Below, one piece after another: positions 1 through 7,961 of a DNA stretch of 64,000 bases; position 1 is the stretch's first letter; every line of letters starts with the position of its first letter. A model generated the notes under the pieces. It saw only the letters and a program-made list of their open reading frames with translations, was not told the DNA's origin and ran no database searches. Source of the stretch: [Synechococcus] sp. NIES-970 (GTDB taxonomy: Bacteria > Cyanobacteriota > Cyanobacteriia > Cyanobacteriales > MRBY01); the NCBI GenBank assembly GCA_002356215.1, contig AP017959.1, forward strand, positions 1,240,001 to 1,304,000, in the 5' to 3' direction. The translations under genes were made by a program, and so were the position numbers.

Positions 1-2
1 AA

Positions 3-194
3 TTTATCATCTACCCCGATGGCCGTGTCCAAGAGAAGGTCACGGGGATTGTTGGGTCTTCATGCCAAGAAGTGACCGCTGCAATTGAAAAGGAACTGGG
101 GGTTGTTCTCTCCCAAGAGCCCACCTCTGACTATTTCACCCAAACCGTCAACCAATCTGCCGAGACGAGCAACCCCGTCCAGAGCAGTTGGTGA
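3..194 (+). CDS. DUF2997 family protein (5' end missing)
   Basis: The last 63 residues of a reading frame that enters from the left edge; no start is visible. The visible part begins FIIYPDGRVQEKVTG and continues with a helix-like stretch containing EVTAAIEKELG, the pattern I associate with the short cyanobacterial DUF2997 proteins, whose function is unknown. It ends 39 bases before ycf35 and runs in the same direction as ycf35 and the ferredoxin, so the three probably form one transcript. The family name is from memory; the frame and stop codon are seen directly. Confidence 0.7.
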   Translation, partial: FIIYPDGRVQEKVTGIVGSSCQEVTAAIEKELGVVLSQEPTSDYFTQTVNQSAETSNPVQSSW

Positions 195-233
195 TTTTTT
201 TGAAAACCTCTACCAAATGCCCCACCCAAGCTT

Positions 234-617
234 ATGTCCCATTTCAGCAACATCAAAACAAAAATTCGTAATCTAACTTCCCTCAAGGCCGCCCTCAAGG
301 ATATGAATATCGACTGGAAGGAAGGGCCCAGCGCTGTTCGTGGTTATCAAGGCGATCGCCGCACTGCCGAAGTTGTGATCGAACAAGAGAATAACTACGA
401 CATTGGCTTTAGCTGGAACGGCCAGGAATACGAACTTGTTGCCGATCTGCAATATTGGCAGCAGCCCCTAACCGTAGACGGCTTTTTGCAACGCATTACC
501 CAGGGGTATGCCTACCACACCATTCTCAGTGAGACCAGCCAGCAGGGTTTCCAAGTCAGCGAACAGCAGCAAAACGAAGATGGATCTATCCGTCTGGTTG
601 TCCAACGCTGGAGCTAA
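234..617 (+). CDS. ycf35: Ycf35 / DUF1257 protein
   Basis: A 127-residue protein starting MSHFSNIKTKIRNL and ending in VVQRWS, the size and shape of Ycf35 (DUF1257), conserved in cyanobacteria and in some red-lineage plastid genomes. No enzymatic motif, signal peptide or membrane segment is visible, so a soluble protein is expected. Its biochemical role is unknown to me. It lies between the DUF2997 gene and a 4Fe-4S ferredoxin, with only three bases between its stop and the ferredoxin start, so translation of the two is probably coupled. The conserved neighbourhood hints at a shared function, possibly iron-sulfur or redox linked; that is inference. Confidence 0.85.
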   Translation: MSHFSNIKTKIRNLTSLKAALKDMNIDWKEGPSAVRGYQGDRRTAEVVIEQENNYDIGFSWNGQEYELVADLQYWQQPLTVDGFLQRITQGYAYHTILSETSQQGFQVSEQQQNEDGSIRLVVQRWS

Positions 618-620
618 TCG

Positions 621-1037
621 ATGACCCCAGAAAACACCCCCCAACGGTCTGGTTTTGAACCGGAGTTGGGGGGCTTTTTAAGAAATGATGCGGGACGGTC
701 TGGTTTTGAACCAGAGTTGGGCGGATTGTTACGCCAAAAGGGAGTGTATGTCGATGAAACTACCTGTATTGGTTGTCGCCACTGCGCCCACACTGCCCCA
801 AATACTTTCTATGTGGAAGAAGAACATGGCCGGGCCCGGGCCTATCGTCAGGACGGGGATTCAGAAGAGGTGATCCAAGAGGCGATCGACACCTGCCCTG
901 TGGACTGCATTCACTGGCTAGACTACACAATCTTGAAAGAAAAAGAGCAGGCCCGGAAATATCAGGTAATCCGTCCCCTCGGTTTGCCTCAGGATAGCGG
1001 GAGTCAGGCGATCGCCCGCAAACAGTCCCTAGGGTGA
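621..1037 (+). CDS. 4Fe-4S ferredoxin with duplicated N-terminal motif
   Basis: A 138-residue soluble ferredoxin. Cys49, Cys52 and Cys55 (CIGCRHC) plus Cys92 (TCPVDC) can bind one [4Fe-4S] cluster; Cys96 is extra. This is the single-cluster ferredoxin type common in cyanobacteria, with a C-terminal tail that follows IHWLDY. The N-terminus is odd: residues 9-25 and 26-42 are near-identical 17-residue units, each beginning RSGFEPELGG, encoded by a 51-base tandem repeat. It starts three bases after ycf35, so it is the last gene of the DUF2997-ycf35-ferredoxin run. Its 3' end overlaps the convergent lipoprotein gene by nine bases. The electron donor and acceptor are unknown. Confidence 0.88.
   Translation: MTPENTPQRSGFEPELGGFLRNDAGRSGFEPELGGLLRQKGVYVDETTCIGCRHCAHTAPNTFYVEEEHGRARAYRQDGDSEEVIQEAIDTCPVDCIHWLDYTILKEKEQARKYQVIRPLGLPQDSGSQAIARKQSLG
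645..746 (+). repeat. In-frame 51-bp tandem duplication in the ferredoxin gene
   Basis: Two consecutive 51-base units (645-695 and 696-746). Both start with the same bases encoding RSGFEPELGG and diverge in their last third (FLRNDAG against LLRQKGV). The spacing is an exact multiple of three, so the reading frame is kept. Confidence 0.85.
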
Positions 1038-1517
1038 GCCTGATCCGTGACGGGCTTGGTATTTACTTTGGCAATATTGATCAAGGGCCTGACCGGTGCT
1101 CTCCTCCTGAGAACCCGCCGCTTGACTGAGCGTCTGGGCAGCTTGGGCCGCCTCTAAGTCTTTGTCCTGGCGCGCTTTAACCATGGCATAGGTCGCTTCG
1201 GCCTGCTGTTGATAAATTTCGCTGATTTGGGCCTGGTAAGTTCTCAGTTCAGCATCTCGAAGACGTAGTTGGGCGATCGCCTCCGCCCCGATGGTGAGTG
1301 CATCTGCCGCTTGGAGCCAGCGTTCAGCGTAAAAAATTTGGGAAACACCGTCTACGGGTTCGTCTTGTACAAGGGTTTTGGCTTCGTTAACGGTACGCTG
1401 AATGGTCGTGAGGAGCGTCTGACAACCAGAAATCGCCGGGTCGACGTTTTGGCAAGCACTGAGGCCCAATAGGGCAGCGCTGCTAGAGATGCTGAGGAGA
1501 CGAGAAAACAGGGTCAA
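1029..1517 (-). CDS. Predicted lipoprotein of unknown function
   Basis: A 162-residue protein with a classical lipoprotein signal: a hydrophobic stretch of about 18 residues ends in the lipobox LSAC, giving lipidated Cys22. The mature part is mostly helical, rich in Ala, Gln and Glu (residues about 60-150), and carries two further cysteines in CQTLL and QYCQSK. I do not recognise a named family. It is probably anchored at a periplasmic or thylakoid-lumen membrane face. It faces the ferredoxin gene tail to tail with a nine-base overlap and is followed upstream by a divergent methyltransferase gene. Confidence 0.72.
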   Translation of the reverse strand: MTLFSRLLSISSSAALLGLSACQNVDPAISGCQTLLTTIQRTVNEAKTLVQDEPVDGVSQIFYAERWLQAADALTIGAEAIAQLRLRDAELRTYQAQISEIYQQQAEATYAMVKARQDKDLEAAQAAQTLSQAAGSQEESTGQALDQYCQSKYQARHGSGSP

Positions 1518-1631
1518 GGTTAGAAGAATGGTGAAAGAAGAATTGCCATGGGCAGTGTAACGAATTTTGTTTGAGATTAGAAATTTGGCTTCGTTATTCT
1601 AAAAATATTTTTGGGAGTTTTGAGGAGAAAA

Positions 1632-2300
1632 ATGGCGCTTATCAGAATTTTAGAACCAGAGGTCATGGATGATCCCGCCGAGGCGATCGCCTACGATGCG
1701 ATGGATTTTCGGGCAGTCAATCAAGCTTTTGCCGATCTCGTGGCTGAGACCTATCCTCAGGAAGAAGCTCTAGTGCTTGACTTAGGTACAGGGACAGCGC
1801 AGATTCCGATCTTGTTGGGGCAACAGCGTCCCCAGTGGCGCATTAAAGGCACAGATTTAGCGCCATCGATGTTGGCCTTGGGTCAGCAAAATGTGGCAGC
1901 GGCAGGCTTAGGTGCACAAATTGAGCTGATCGTGGCCGATGCAAAACATCTGCCCTGGCCCAATCACAGTTTTGATGTGATCATGTCCAATAGCTTGATT
2001 CACCATTTACCGAATCCGCACTCTTGTTTTCGGGAAATGGGTCGCTTGCTTAAACCCCAGGGGGCAATCATTCTCCGGGATTTATGCCGGCCAGAGAGTG
2101 CAGCTGAACTCCAGCAGATTGTAGCCACTGCCGCAGGCCCAGGTTTTGATGAGCATCAGCAAAAGTTATTTCGCGATTCTCTCTATGCAGCGTTTACGGT
2201 GGCCGAAATCAAGGCGATCGCCCAGGCCACCGGTTTAGCCAAGGCCCACATTTACCAGTCTTCGGAACGCCACTGGACCCTAATTTTTCCGCACCCTTAA
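1632..2300 (+). CDS. Class I SAM-dependent methyltransferase
   Basis: A 222-residue Rossmann-fold methyltransferase. Motif I is VLDLGTGTA near residue 50, followed by the acidic loop GTDLAPSM near residue 80 and the motif IV region SFDVIMSNSLIHHLP near residue 115, the Methyltransf_11/25 pattern. The ATG at 1632 is chosen because AGGAG lies six bases upstream; an in-frame TTG at 1611 is possible but less likely. The substrate cannot be told from sequence. It stands alone between the lipoprotein and the thioredoxin-like gene. Confidence 0.82.
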   Translation: MALIRILEPEVMDDPAEAIAYDAMDFRAVNQAFADLVAETYPQEEALVLDLGTGTAQIPILLGQQRPQWRIKGTDLAPSMLALGQQNVAAAGLGAQIELIVADAKHLPWPNHSFDVIMSNSLIHHLPNPHSCFREMGRLLKPQGAIILRDLCRPESAAELQQIVATAAGPGFDEHQQKLFRDSLYAAFTVAEIKAIAQATGLAKAHIYQSSERHWTLIFPHP

Positions 2301-2376
2301 GGCAACTTAACTAGCTTCTCGGTCCCCAGGTAATCCCCTAAGATAAAAAAATCCCAGTAATGTCAAGAGGGTCACA

Positions 2377-3195
2377 ATGGCGGAAAGTGTAGTTGTCAAT
2401 CGGGAAAATTTTGCCACGGCAGTGCTGGCGGCGTCCCAGGAAAAACCAGTCTTAGTGGATTTTTTTGCCACCTGGTGCGGCCCCTGCCAAATCTTGAAAC
2501 CCCTCCTGCAGAAATTACTCCAGGAATATGATTTCACCTTGGCCCTGGTAGACATTGATCAAAATCCAGAACTGGCTAACGAATACGGTGTCGAAGGGGT
2601 GCCTGATGTGCGCGTTGTCACCCAAGGGAAGGTGATTCCGGGGTTTGTGGGGGTAATCGCCGAAGCACAGATCCGGGAAATTCTCGAAAATCTCGGGGTG
2701 CCATCTAGCCTCGACGGGGCGATCGCCCAGCTTAAAGACCTACAAACCGCCGGAGAGTTAGCCCAGGCCAAAACCTACCTGGATGAACTATTCTCCGCTT
2801 ATCCAAAGCACCCAAAGGTAATCCTTGCCGCTGCCGAATTTCTCTTCCATTGCCAGAAACCAGAGGAAGCCAGCCGGTTACTGAATACAATTCCCCCAGA
2901 CCAAGCTGACTACCAGGCGATCGCCGAGCAGCTGCGGGGCAAACTTTTCTTCCAGGGCATTAGTCACACTGAACCCAGCAGTGATCTAGACCGAAAATAC
3001 ATCAGAGCCGCCCAACTGGCCCTCGCCGAAAACTACGAAGAAGCCCTGTTGATTTTCCTAGAAATCGTCGCGGGCGATCGCCGCTACCAGAACGATGGGG
3101 GGCGCAAAGCGATGGTGGCAATTTTCAACCTCCTGGGCTCTACCCATCCCCTCACCCAGAAATTCCAAAAACAATTAATGCAAACCCTCTATTAA
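2377..3195 (+). CDS. Thioredoxin-TPR protein, YbbN/CnoX-like
   Basis: A 272-residue fusion. Residues 1-110 form a thioredoxin domain with an intact WCGPC active site (Cys34, Cys37) and a cis-proline in EGVPDV. Residues 115-272 are helical repeats of the TPR type found in the YbbN/CnoX co-chaperones. In Escherichia coli, CnoX protects client proteins from oxidative aggregation and hands them to GroEL and DnaK, but its own CxxC motif is atypical; here the canonical redox pair suggests real disulfide exchange. No signal peptide is seen, so it should be cytosolic. It is followed, after 233 bases, by psaD. Confidence 0.86.
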   Translation: MAESVVVNRENFATAVLAASQEKPVLVDFFATWCGPCQILKPLLQKLLQEYDFTLALVDIDQNPELANEYGVEGVPDVRVVTQGKVIPGFVGVIAEAQIREILENLGVPSSLDGAIAQLKDLQTAGELAQAKTYLDELFSAYPKHPKVILAAAEFLFHCQKPEEASRLLNTIPPDQADYQAIAEQLRGKLFFQGISHTEPSSDLDRKYIRAAQLALAENYEEALLIFLEIVAGDRRYQNDGGRKAMVAIFNLLGSTHPLTQKFQKQLMQTLY

Positions 3196-3428
3196 CCGCA
3201 GATTTACCAGAAATCAAGGCATTTTCAACAAGGCTGATAGCAATTCCCCAAAGCTTTTTTACACCACACCAGCCCCCAATCAACAATCCCCAAAAGATGG
3301 AAAAATTCGTTACTAGCAACCCAGATCAGCCGGAAATAACTGTTACAGTTCTTGACACTTGATCTATGGCGTAGGGGTCTGGTGATAGCATTTGCGAAAC
3401 ACCCTTTATTTAATAAAGATTTTTGAGC

Positions 3429-3857
3429 ATGTCTAACGAGCTTACTGGAAAAACACCGAAATTCGGTGGCAGCACGGGTGGTCTTCTCGCCGCTGCAGAA
3501 CGGGAGGAGAAATACGCCATTACCTGGTCCAGTGCGAAGGAACAAGCCTTTGAACTGCCCACCGGTGGTGCTGCAATCATGAACGAAGGCGACAACTTGA
3601 TGTACTTTGCCCGCAAGGAGCAGTGCCTCGCCCTCGGTACTCAGCTAAAAACTAAATTTAAGCCCAAGATCACCGACTATAAGATCTATCGTATTTTCCC
3701 CTCTGGTGAAACTCAGTTCCTCTATCCCCTCGATGGTGTTCCCTCCGAGAAGGTAAATGAAGGTCGTGAGTATCACGGTAAAGTTGACCGCAATATCGGT
3801 AAAAACCCCGAGCCAGCAACCCTGAAATTTTCTGGCGTAGCTCCCTACGAAGCTTAG
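3429..3857 (+). CDS. psaD: Photosystem I subunit II (PsaD)
   Basis: A 142-residue stromal subunit of photosystem I that forms the ferredoxin docking site and stabilises PsaC. The sequence matches PsaD throughout: the N-terminus [20 protein letters not shown], the basic segment [15 protein letters not shown] and the ending [14 protein letters not shown]. The ATG at 3429 gives the family's usual N-terminus; a TTG six bases upstream is not needed. The gene has its own AT-rich upstream region of about 230 bases and is followed by trpE in the same direction, a neighbourhood I recall from other cyanobacteria. Confidence 0.97.
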   Translation: MSNELTGKTPKFGGSTGGLLAAAEREEKYAITWSSAKEQAFELPTGGAAIMNEGDNLMYFARKEQCLALGTQLKTKFKPKITDYKIYRIFPSGETQFLYPLDGVPSEKVNEGREYHGKVDRNIGKNPEPATLKFSGVAPYEA

Positions 3858-4088
3858 GTCTTCTCTTCAACAGAGATTAGGCGGAAGTTCAAACAGTTTA
3901 GGTTTCGTGATTTCTAGACTTTCTCGGCCAGTGGCGATCGCCCAGCCCCATGAAGAAAGTCTGTTATGATGAAAAGCTGAACAAATGGCTTCCGCTTCTT
4001 TGTGTCTAGTCACGTCTCAGTTTTAGTTATTTCGTTTCTATTCACCTTCTCGGCGGCCCCATAACCCCAAGCGACCGACGCATTTCCT

Positions 4089-5609
4089 ATGATTTTTCCT
4101 GATTTCGAGCAGTTTCGGCATCTCAGTCAACAGGGTAATTTTATTCCGGTCTATCAGGAGTGGGTGGCGGATCTCGAAACGCCAGTGTCGGCTTGGTATA
4201 AGGTTTGTGCAGACCAGCCCTACAATTTTCTCCTGGAATCTGTCGAGGGGGGTGAAAATGTTGGCCGCTACAGCTTCCTGGGCTGTGACCCCGTTTGGAT
4301 CTTAGAAAATAAAGGCGATCGCACGGTGCAGAAATTTCGCACGGGTGATCTCAAAGAATTTACGGGCAACCCCTTCGATGTGTTGACCCAATGTTTAGCC
4401 ACCATTAAACCCGTCCAACTGCCGGAACTACCACCGGGTATTGGGGGACTCTTTGGCATGTGGGGCTATGAGTTGATGCGCTGGATTGAACCCCGTGTGC
4501 CTGTCTATGACCGCACCAGCGCAGATTTACCCGATGGCCTCTGGATGCAGATCGATAGCCTGATTATTTTCGACCAGGTGAAGCGGAAAATTTGGGCGAT
4601 CACCTACGCCGATCTGCGTGACCCAGCCCTTTCCCTCGAAGATGTCTATCAGAATGCTTGCGATCGCGTCACCAAGTTAGTCCTCAAGCTCAAATTGCCT
4701 TTACCAGTGGCGGCGAAACCCTTGGAATGGCTGGCGAATCCCGAAGGTGAATCCCTCAAGTATGAAAGCAATACCCCCAAGGATTTATTCTGCCAGAACG
4801 TTAACAAAGCAAAGGAATACATCAAGGCTGGGGACATTTTTCAGGTCGTTTTATCCCAGCGCCTCCAAACCAGCTACGAAGGGCACCCCTTCGATCTATA
4901 CCGTTCCCTACGGTTGATCAACCCTTCTCCTTACATGTCTTTTTATAATTTTGGCGATTGGCAACTGATCGGCTCCAGCCCCGAAATCATGGTCAAGGCC
5001 GAACAAACCCCAGAAGGTAAGCTCCAGGCAGTGTTACGGCCGATCGCCGGTACCAGACGCCGGGGAAAAACCCCCGCTGAAGACTTAGCCCTCGAAAAAG
5101 ACCTCCTCGCCGATCCCAAAGAAATTGCAGAACACGTGATGCTGGTGGATTTAGGCCGTAATGACTTGGGCCGGGTCTGCGAAAAAGGCTCCGTAACCGT
5201 CGGCGATTTGATGGTGATTGAGCGCTACTCCCATGTGATGCATATCGTCAGCAACGTGGTGGGAGAATTGGCCCCTGACCAATCGGCCTGGAATCTACTC
5301 CAAGCTTGTTTCCCCGCCGGAACTGTCAGCGGTGCCCCGAAGATTCGCGCCCTAGAAATTATTAACGAATTAGAACCCGAACGGCGCGGCCCCTACTCCG
5401 GGGTCTATGGTTACTATGACTTCGAGGGGCAACTGAATACGGCGATCACCATCCGCAGTATGATTGTGCGATCGCAAGGGAATCACCACCAAGTTTCGGT
5501 GCAGGCCGGGGCGGGGATTGTCGCCGACTCTGACCCCGAACGAGAATACCAAGAAACCCTCGATAAAGCGCGGGGGATGTTAGAAGCGATTCGTTGTCTG
5601 AAAGTCTAA
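4089..5609 (+). CDS. trpE: Anthranilate synthase component I
   Basis: A 506-residue enzyme that converts chorismate and ammonia (from TrpG) to anthranilate, the first step of tryptophan synthesis. The N-terminal domain has the LLES element (residues 48-51) that in characterised TrpE proteins takes part in tryptophan feedback inhibition. The C-terminal chorismate-binding domain shows GTRRRGKTPAEDLALE, DLGRNDLGRV and AGTVSGAPKIRALEII. It is a stand-alone component I: no TrpG domain is fused and no other trp gene is near. Its stop overlaps that of the convergent MOSC gene by four bases. Confidence 0.96.
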   Translation: MIFPDFEQFRHLSQQGNFIPVYQEWVADLETPVSAWYKVCADQPYNFLLESVEGGENVGRYSFLGCDPVWILENKGDRTVQKFRTGDLKEFTGNPFDVLTQCLATIKPVQLPELPPGIGGLFGMWGYELMRWIEPRVPVYDRTSADLPDGLWMQIDSLIIFDQVKRKIWAITYADLRDPALSLEDVYQNACDRVTKLVLKLKLPLPVAAKPLEWLANPEGESLKYESNTPKDLFCQNVNKAKEYIKAGDIFQVVLSQRLQTSYEGHPFDLYRSLRLINPSPYMSFYNFGDWQLIGSSPEIMVKAEQTPEGKLQAVLRPIAGTRRRGKTPAEDLALEKDLLADPKEIAEHVMLVDLGRNDLGRVCEKGSVTVGDLMVIERYSHVMHIVSNVVGELAPDQSAWNLLQACFPAGTVSGAPKIRALEIINELEPERRGPYSGVYGYYDFEGQLNTAITIRSMIVRSQGNHHQVSVQAGAGIVADSDPEREYQETLDKARGMLEAIRCLKV

Positions 5610-6415
5610 GGGTTAATTTCGACGCGATCGCCTATAGAAATCCGGCCTTGCTGGGTGGGCATCAGGTTGATCCCAAACAGAATCCCTTTTTCGGTGCGGC
5701 GAAAAGTGCCTAGGGTGCGGAGGGGCTCCTGGGCTGGGTGGCGATCGCCTGTATTTTGGTCGGTGGTGATCACAATGCAGCGCTCACAGGGCTTGGCCAT
5801 CACCAAGGGAACATCACGAATTTGCAATCTTTGCCAATGGTCTTCCGCAAAGGGAATATCCGTTTTTACCACCAGGTTGGGCCGAAAGCGATTCATCGGC
5901 ACTGGTGTTCCCAATTTTTCTGAAAGTAAGTCCAAAGAAGCGGTATTGGTCAATAGCACTGGGTAGCCATCGGCAAAGCTCACGGCTTGATTGTCCCAGA
6001 GGGCATACTTGGGGTTGAGGGGACGCGGCTGATCAGGGGATTGGCGCACGAGGCGACAGGGGGTTTGTAAAATCTCCGAGAACCACGCCGCTGCTACTGG
6101 CCCCTGGTCGATCGCCTGGACTTGATTGCGCCAAATTGTCACGGGAATCAATGGCCCTGGGGCATTACGGCTGAGTTTGAGCGGCGGCTCATTGTCAAAG
6201 GTAAGACTTAGATACTGATCATCCAGTTGGGGTTTGACCCGGGCCAGTTGGGGATATTGCCGTTGAGTGAGAAATTTCCCCGTAGGATCAACGATCAGCC
6301 AATGGCGATCGCCTTGAAATCCTTCATGCTCTACCACAACGCTGTTAAGGGAAATCCCTCCGCAGGATTTTACCGGATAGATAATCAGTTCAGTGACTGT
6401 GGCGATCGCAGTCAT
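5606..6415 (-). CDS. MOSC domain protein (MOCOS C-terminal type)
   Basis: A 269-residue protein with an N-terminal MOSC beta-barrel (from IIYPVKSCGGISL to about residue 120) and a C-terminal MOSC domain. The motif RFRPNLVV (near residue 177) and the cysteines Cys210 and Cys213 in KPCERCIV fit the MOCOS/mARC-like branch, which handles sulfurated molybdenum cofactor. The exact reaction is unknown. No signal peptide or membrane anchor is seen, unlike eukaryotic mARC. It is a single gene, convergent with trpE and divergent from the PhoH gene. Confidence 0.87.
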   Translation of the reverse strand: MTAIATVTELIIYPVKSCGGISLNSVVVEHEGFQGDRHWLIVDPTGKFLTQRQYPQLARVKPQLDDQYLSLTFDNEPPLKLSRNAPGPLIPVTIWRNQVQAIDQGPVAAAWFSEILQTPCRLVRQSPDQPRPLNPKYALWDNQAVSFADGYPVLLTNTASLDLLSEKLGTPVPMNRFRPNLVVKTDIPFAEDHWQRLQIRDVPLVMAKPCERCIVITTDQNTGDRHPAQEPLRTLGTFRRTEKGILFGINLMPTQQGRISIGDRVEINP

Positions 6416-6625
6416 ATAGCTCCGTTGGATGCAGGGACATTCTGGTTTTTTGAGCCCATTTTTTTAAGCATAGCGCTCAGATCTACAGAAAAAAAATTGT
6501 GAAATAACCTGGTTGTCAAAATTATTGATCGCGTTTGAATGCGCACAAATTTTTATTGCAAAACTAACAAGAAGCCCCTAAAAGCAGGACGATAGAATCA
6601 TAGGCTACCCAGTGGGGCGATCGCC

Positions 6626-7951
6626 ATGAAAAAAATCTTTGTCCTGGATACGAATGTCCTTCTCCATGATCCCCAGGCCATTCTCTCCTTTGCAGATAAT
6701 GAAGTGGTTTTGCCGATCACAGTAATTGAAGAGTTAGATCGCTTCAAAAAACAAGTCGATTCCATTGGCCGTAATGCCCGTCAAGTCTCCCGGAGCCTCG
6801 ATGCCCTCAGTCAGGGAAAATCTCTCACCCAAGGTATTGACCTTGATCAAGGGGGGCTGCTCAGGGTGGCCCTATGTAAACCAGAAATCCTCAAAACCCT
6901 TCCTCCAGAGTTAGCAGGGGCCTCCAGTGATAATGCGATTTTGGCGGTGGCCCTCACGGAACAGGAAAAATGCCAATGTCCCGTGATTCTGGTGAGTAAA
7001 GACACAAACCTCCGCATTAAGGCGGGGGTGCTAGGGCTGACCACGGAAGACTATGAAACAGGCAAGGTCAACCTCGATGAATTTTATCCGGGCACAGCGG
7101 AAGTACTGGTTGATCCCGAGCAAATCAGCCAGTTTTATAAAGATGGTGCCCTGACCTTGGCGGAAGACTTTTACCCAAATCAACTGATTACCTTAGGCGA
7201 TCGCACGAAGCCAGCCCACACCGCCCTGGGGATTTATCGCTATGATCTCAAGCAAGTAGTGGCGCTCCAAAAAGCCACCGCCGCCCCAGTGTCCAATATT
7301 CAAGCCCGCAACCGAGAACAAAAATTTGCCTTGGAATTACTCCTGCGGGATGACATCCAACTGGTGACCCTGGTGGGGAAAGCTGGCACCGGGAAAACCC
7401 TCCTGGCCCTTGCTGCTGGGGTTGCCAAAGTCACCGGAGAAAGGCTTTATACCCAACTGCTCATTTCTCGCCCCATCATCCCCATGGGCAAGGATATTGG
7501 TTATCTTCCGGGGGAAATTAAAGAAAAACTCACCCCCTGGATGCAGCCCCTCTACGACAATTTAGATTTGATGTTCCACACCCAAGACAGCCGCAATAAA
7601 CCGCGCCACTGGCGACGGGGTTATGAGGAATTGATGGAGTTGGGAGTGCTGCAGATTGAACCCCTCACCTACATCCGAGGCCGGACCATTCCCCAGCAGA
7701 TCTTGATCGTCGATGAAGCCCAAAATCTGACGCCCCACGAAGTTAAAACGATTCTCACTAGGGCCGGCGAAGGGACCAAAATTATCCTGACGGGGGATGT
7801 GGAGCAAATTGATAATCCCTACGTGGATGCCTCTAGTAATGGCCTGACCTACGTGGTGGAAAAATTCAAGCAGGAGGCGATCGCCGGTCACATTACCCTA
7901 ATCAAAGGAGAGCGATCGCCCCTGGCAGAACGGGCTTCCCAGATCCTCTAA
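6626..7951 (+). CDS. PIN-PhoH fusion ATPase
   Basis: A 441-residue protein joining an N-terminal PIN ribonuclease domain (residues 1-150) to a C-terminal PhoH P-loop ATPase. The PIN acidic residues are present: Asp8 in FVLDTN, Glu36 in IEEL, Asp102 in SSDNA and Asp126 in SKDTN. The ATPase has Walker A GKAGTGKT (251-258) and Walker B LIVDEAQNL. This PhoH2/YlaK architecture has been linked in other bacteria to RNA unwinding and cleavage; the target here is not known. The HIP1-containing stretch gggcgatcgcc lies directly before the ATG. The gene converges with the downstream paralogue pair. Confidence 0.9.
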   Translation: MKKIFVLDTNVLLHDPQAILSFADNEVVLPITVIEELDRFKKQVDSIGRNARQVSRSLDALSQGKSLTQGIDLDQGGLLRVALCKPEILKTLPPELAGASSDNAILAVALTEQEKCQCPVILVSKDTNLRIKAGVLGLTTEDYETGKVNLDEFYPGTAEVLVDPEQISQFYKDGALTLAEDFYPNQLITLGDRTKPAHTALGIYRYDLKQVVALQKATAAPVSNIQARNREQKFALELLLRDDIQLVTLVGKAGTGKTLLALAAGVAKVTGERLYTQLLISRPIIPMGKDIGYLPGEIKEKLTPWMQPLYDNLDLMFHTQDSRNKPRHWRRGYEELMELGVLQIEPLTYIRGRTIPQQILIVDEAQNLTPHEVKTILTRAGEGTKIILTGDVEQIDNPYVDASSNGLTYVVEKFKQEAIAGHITLIKGERSPLAERASQIL

Positions 7952-7961
7952 GGTGACTTTT

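Noticed and set aside
1269-1472. Plus-strand frame of 67 codons inside the lipoprotein gene
   Set aside because: It is antisense to a protein with a clear lipobox and has no start context or family likeness.
3225-3545. Minus-strand 106-codon frame over the psaD start
   Set aside because: It lies antisense to psaD and its upstream region; residues are unlike any protein I know.
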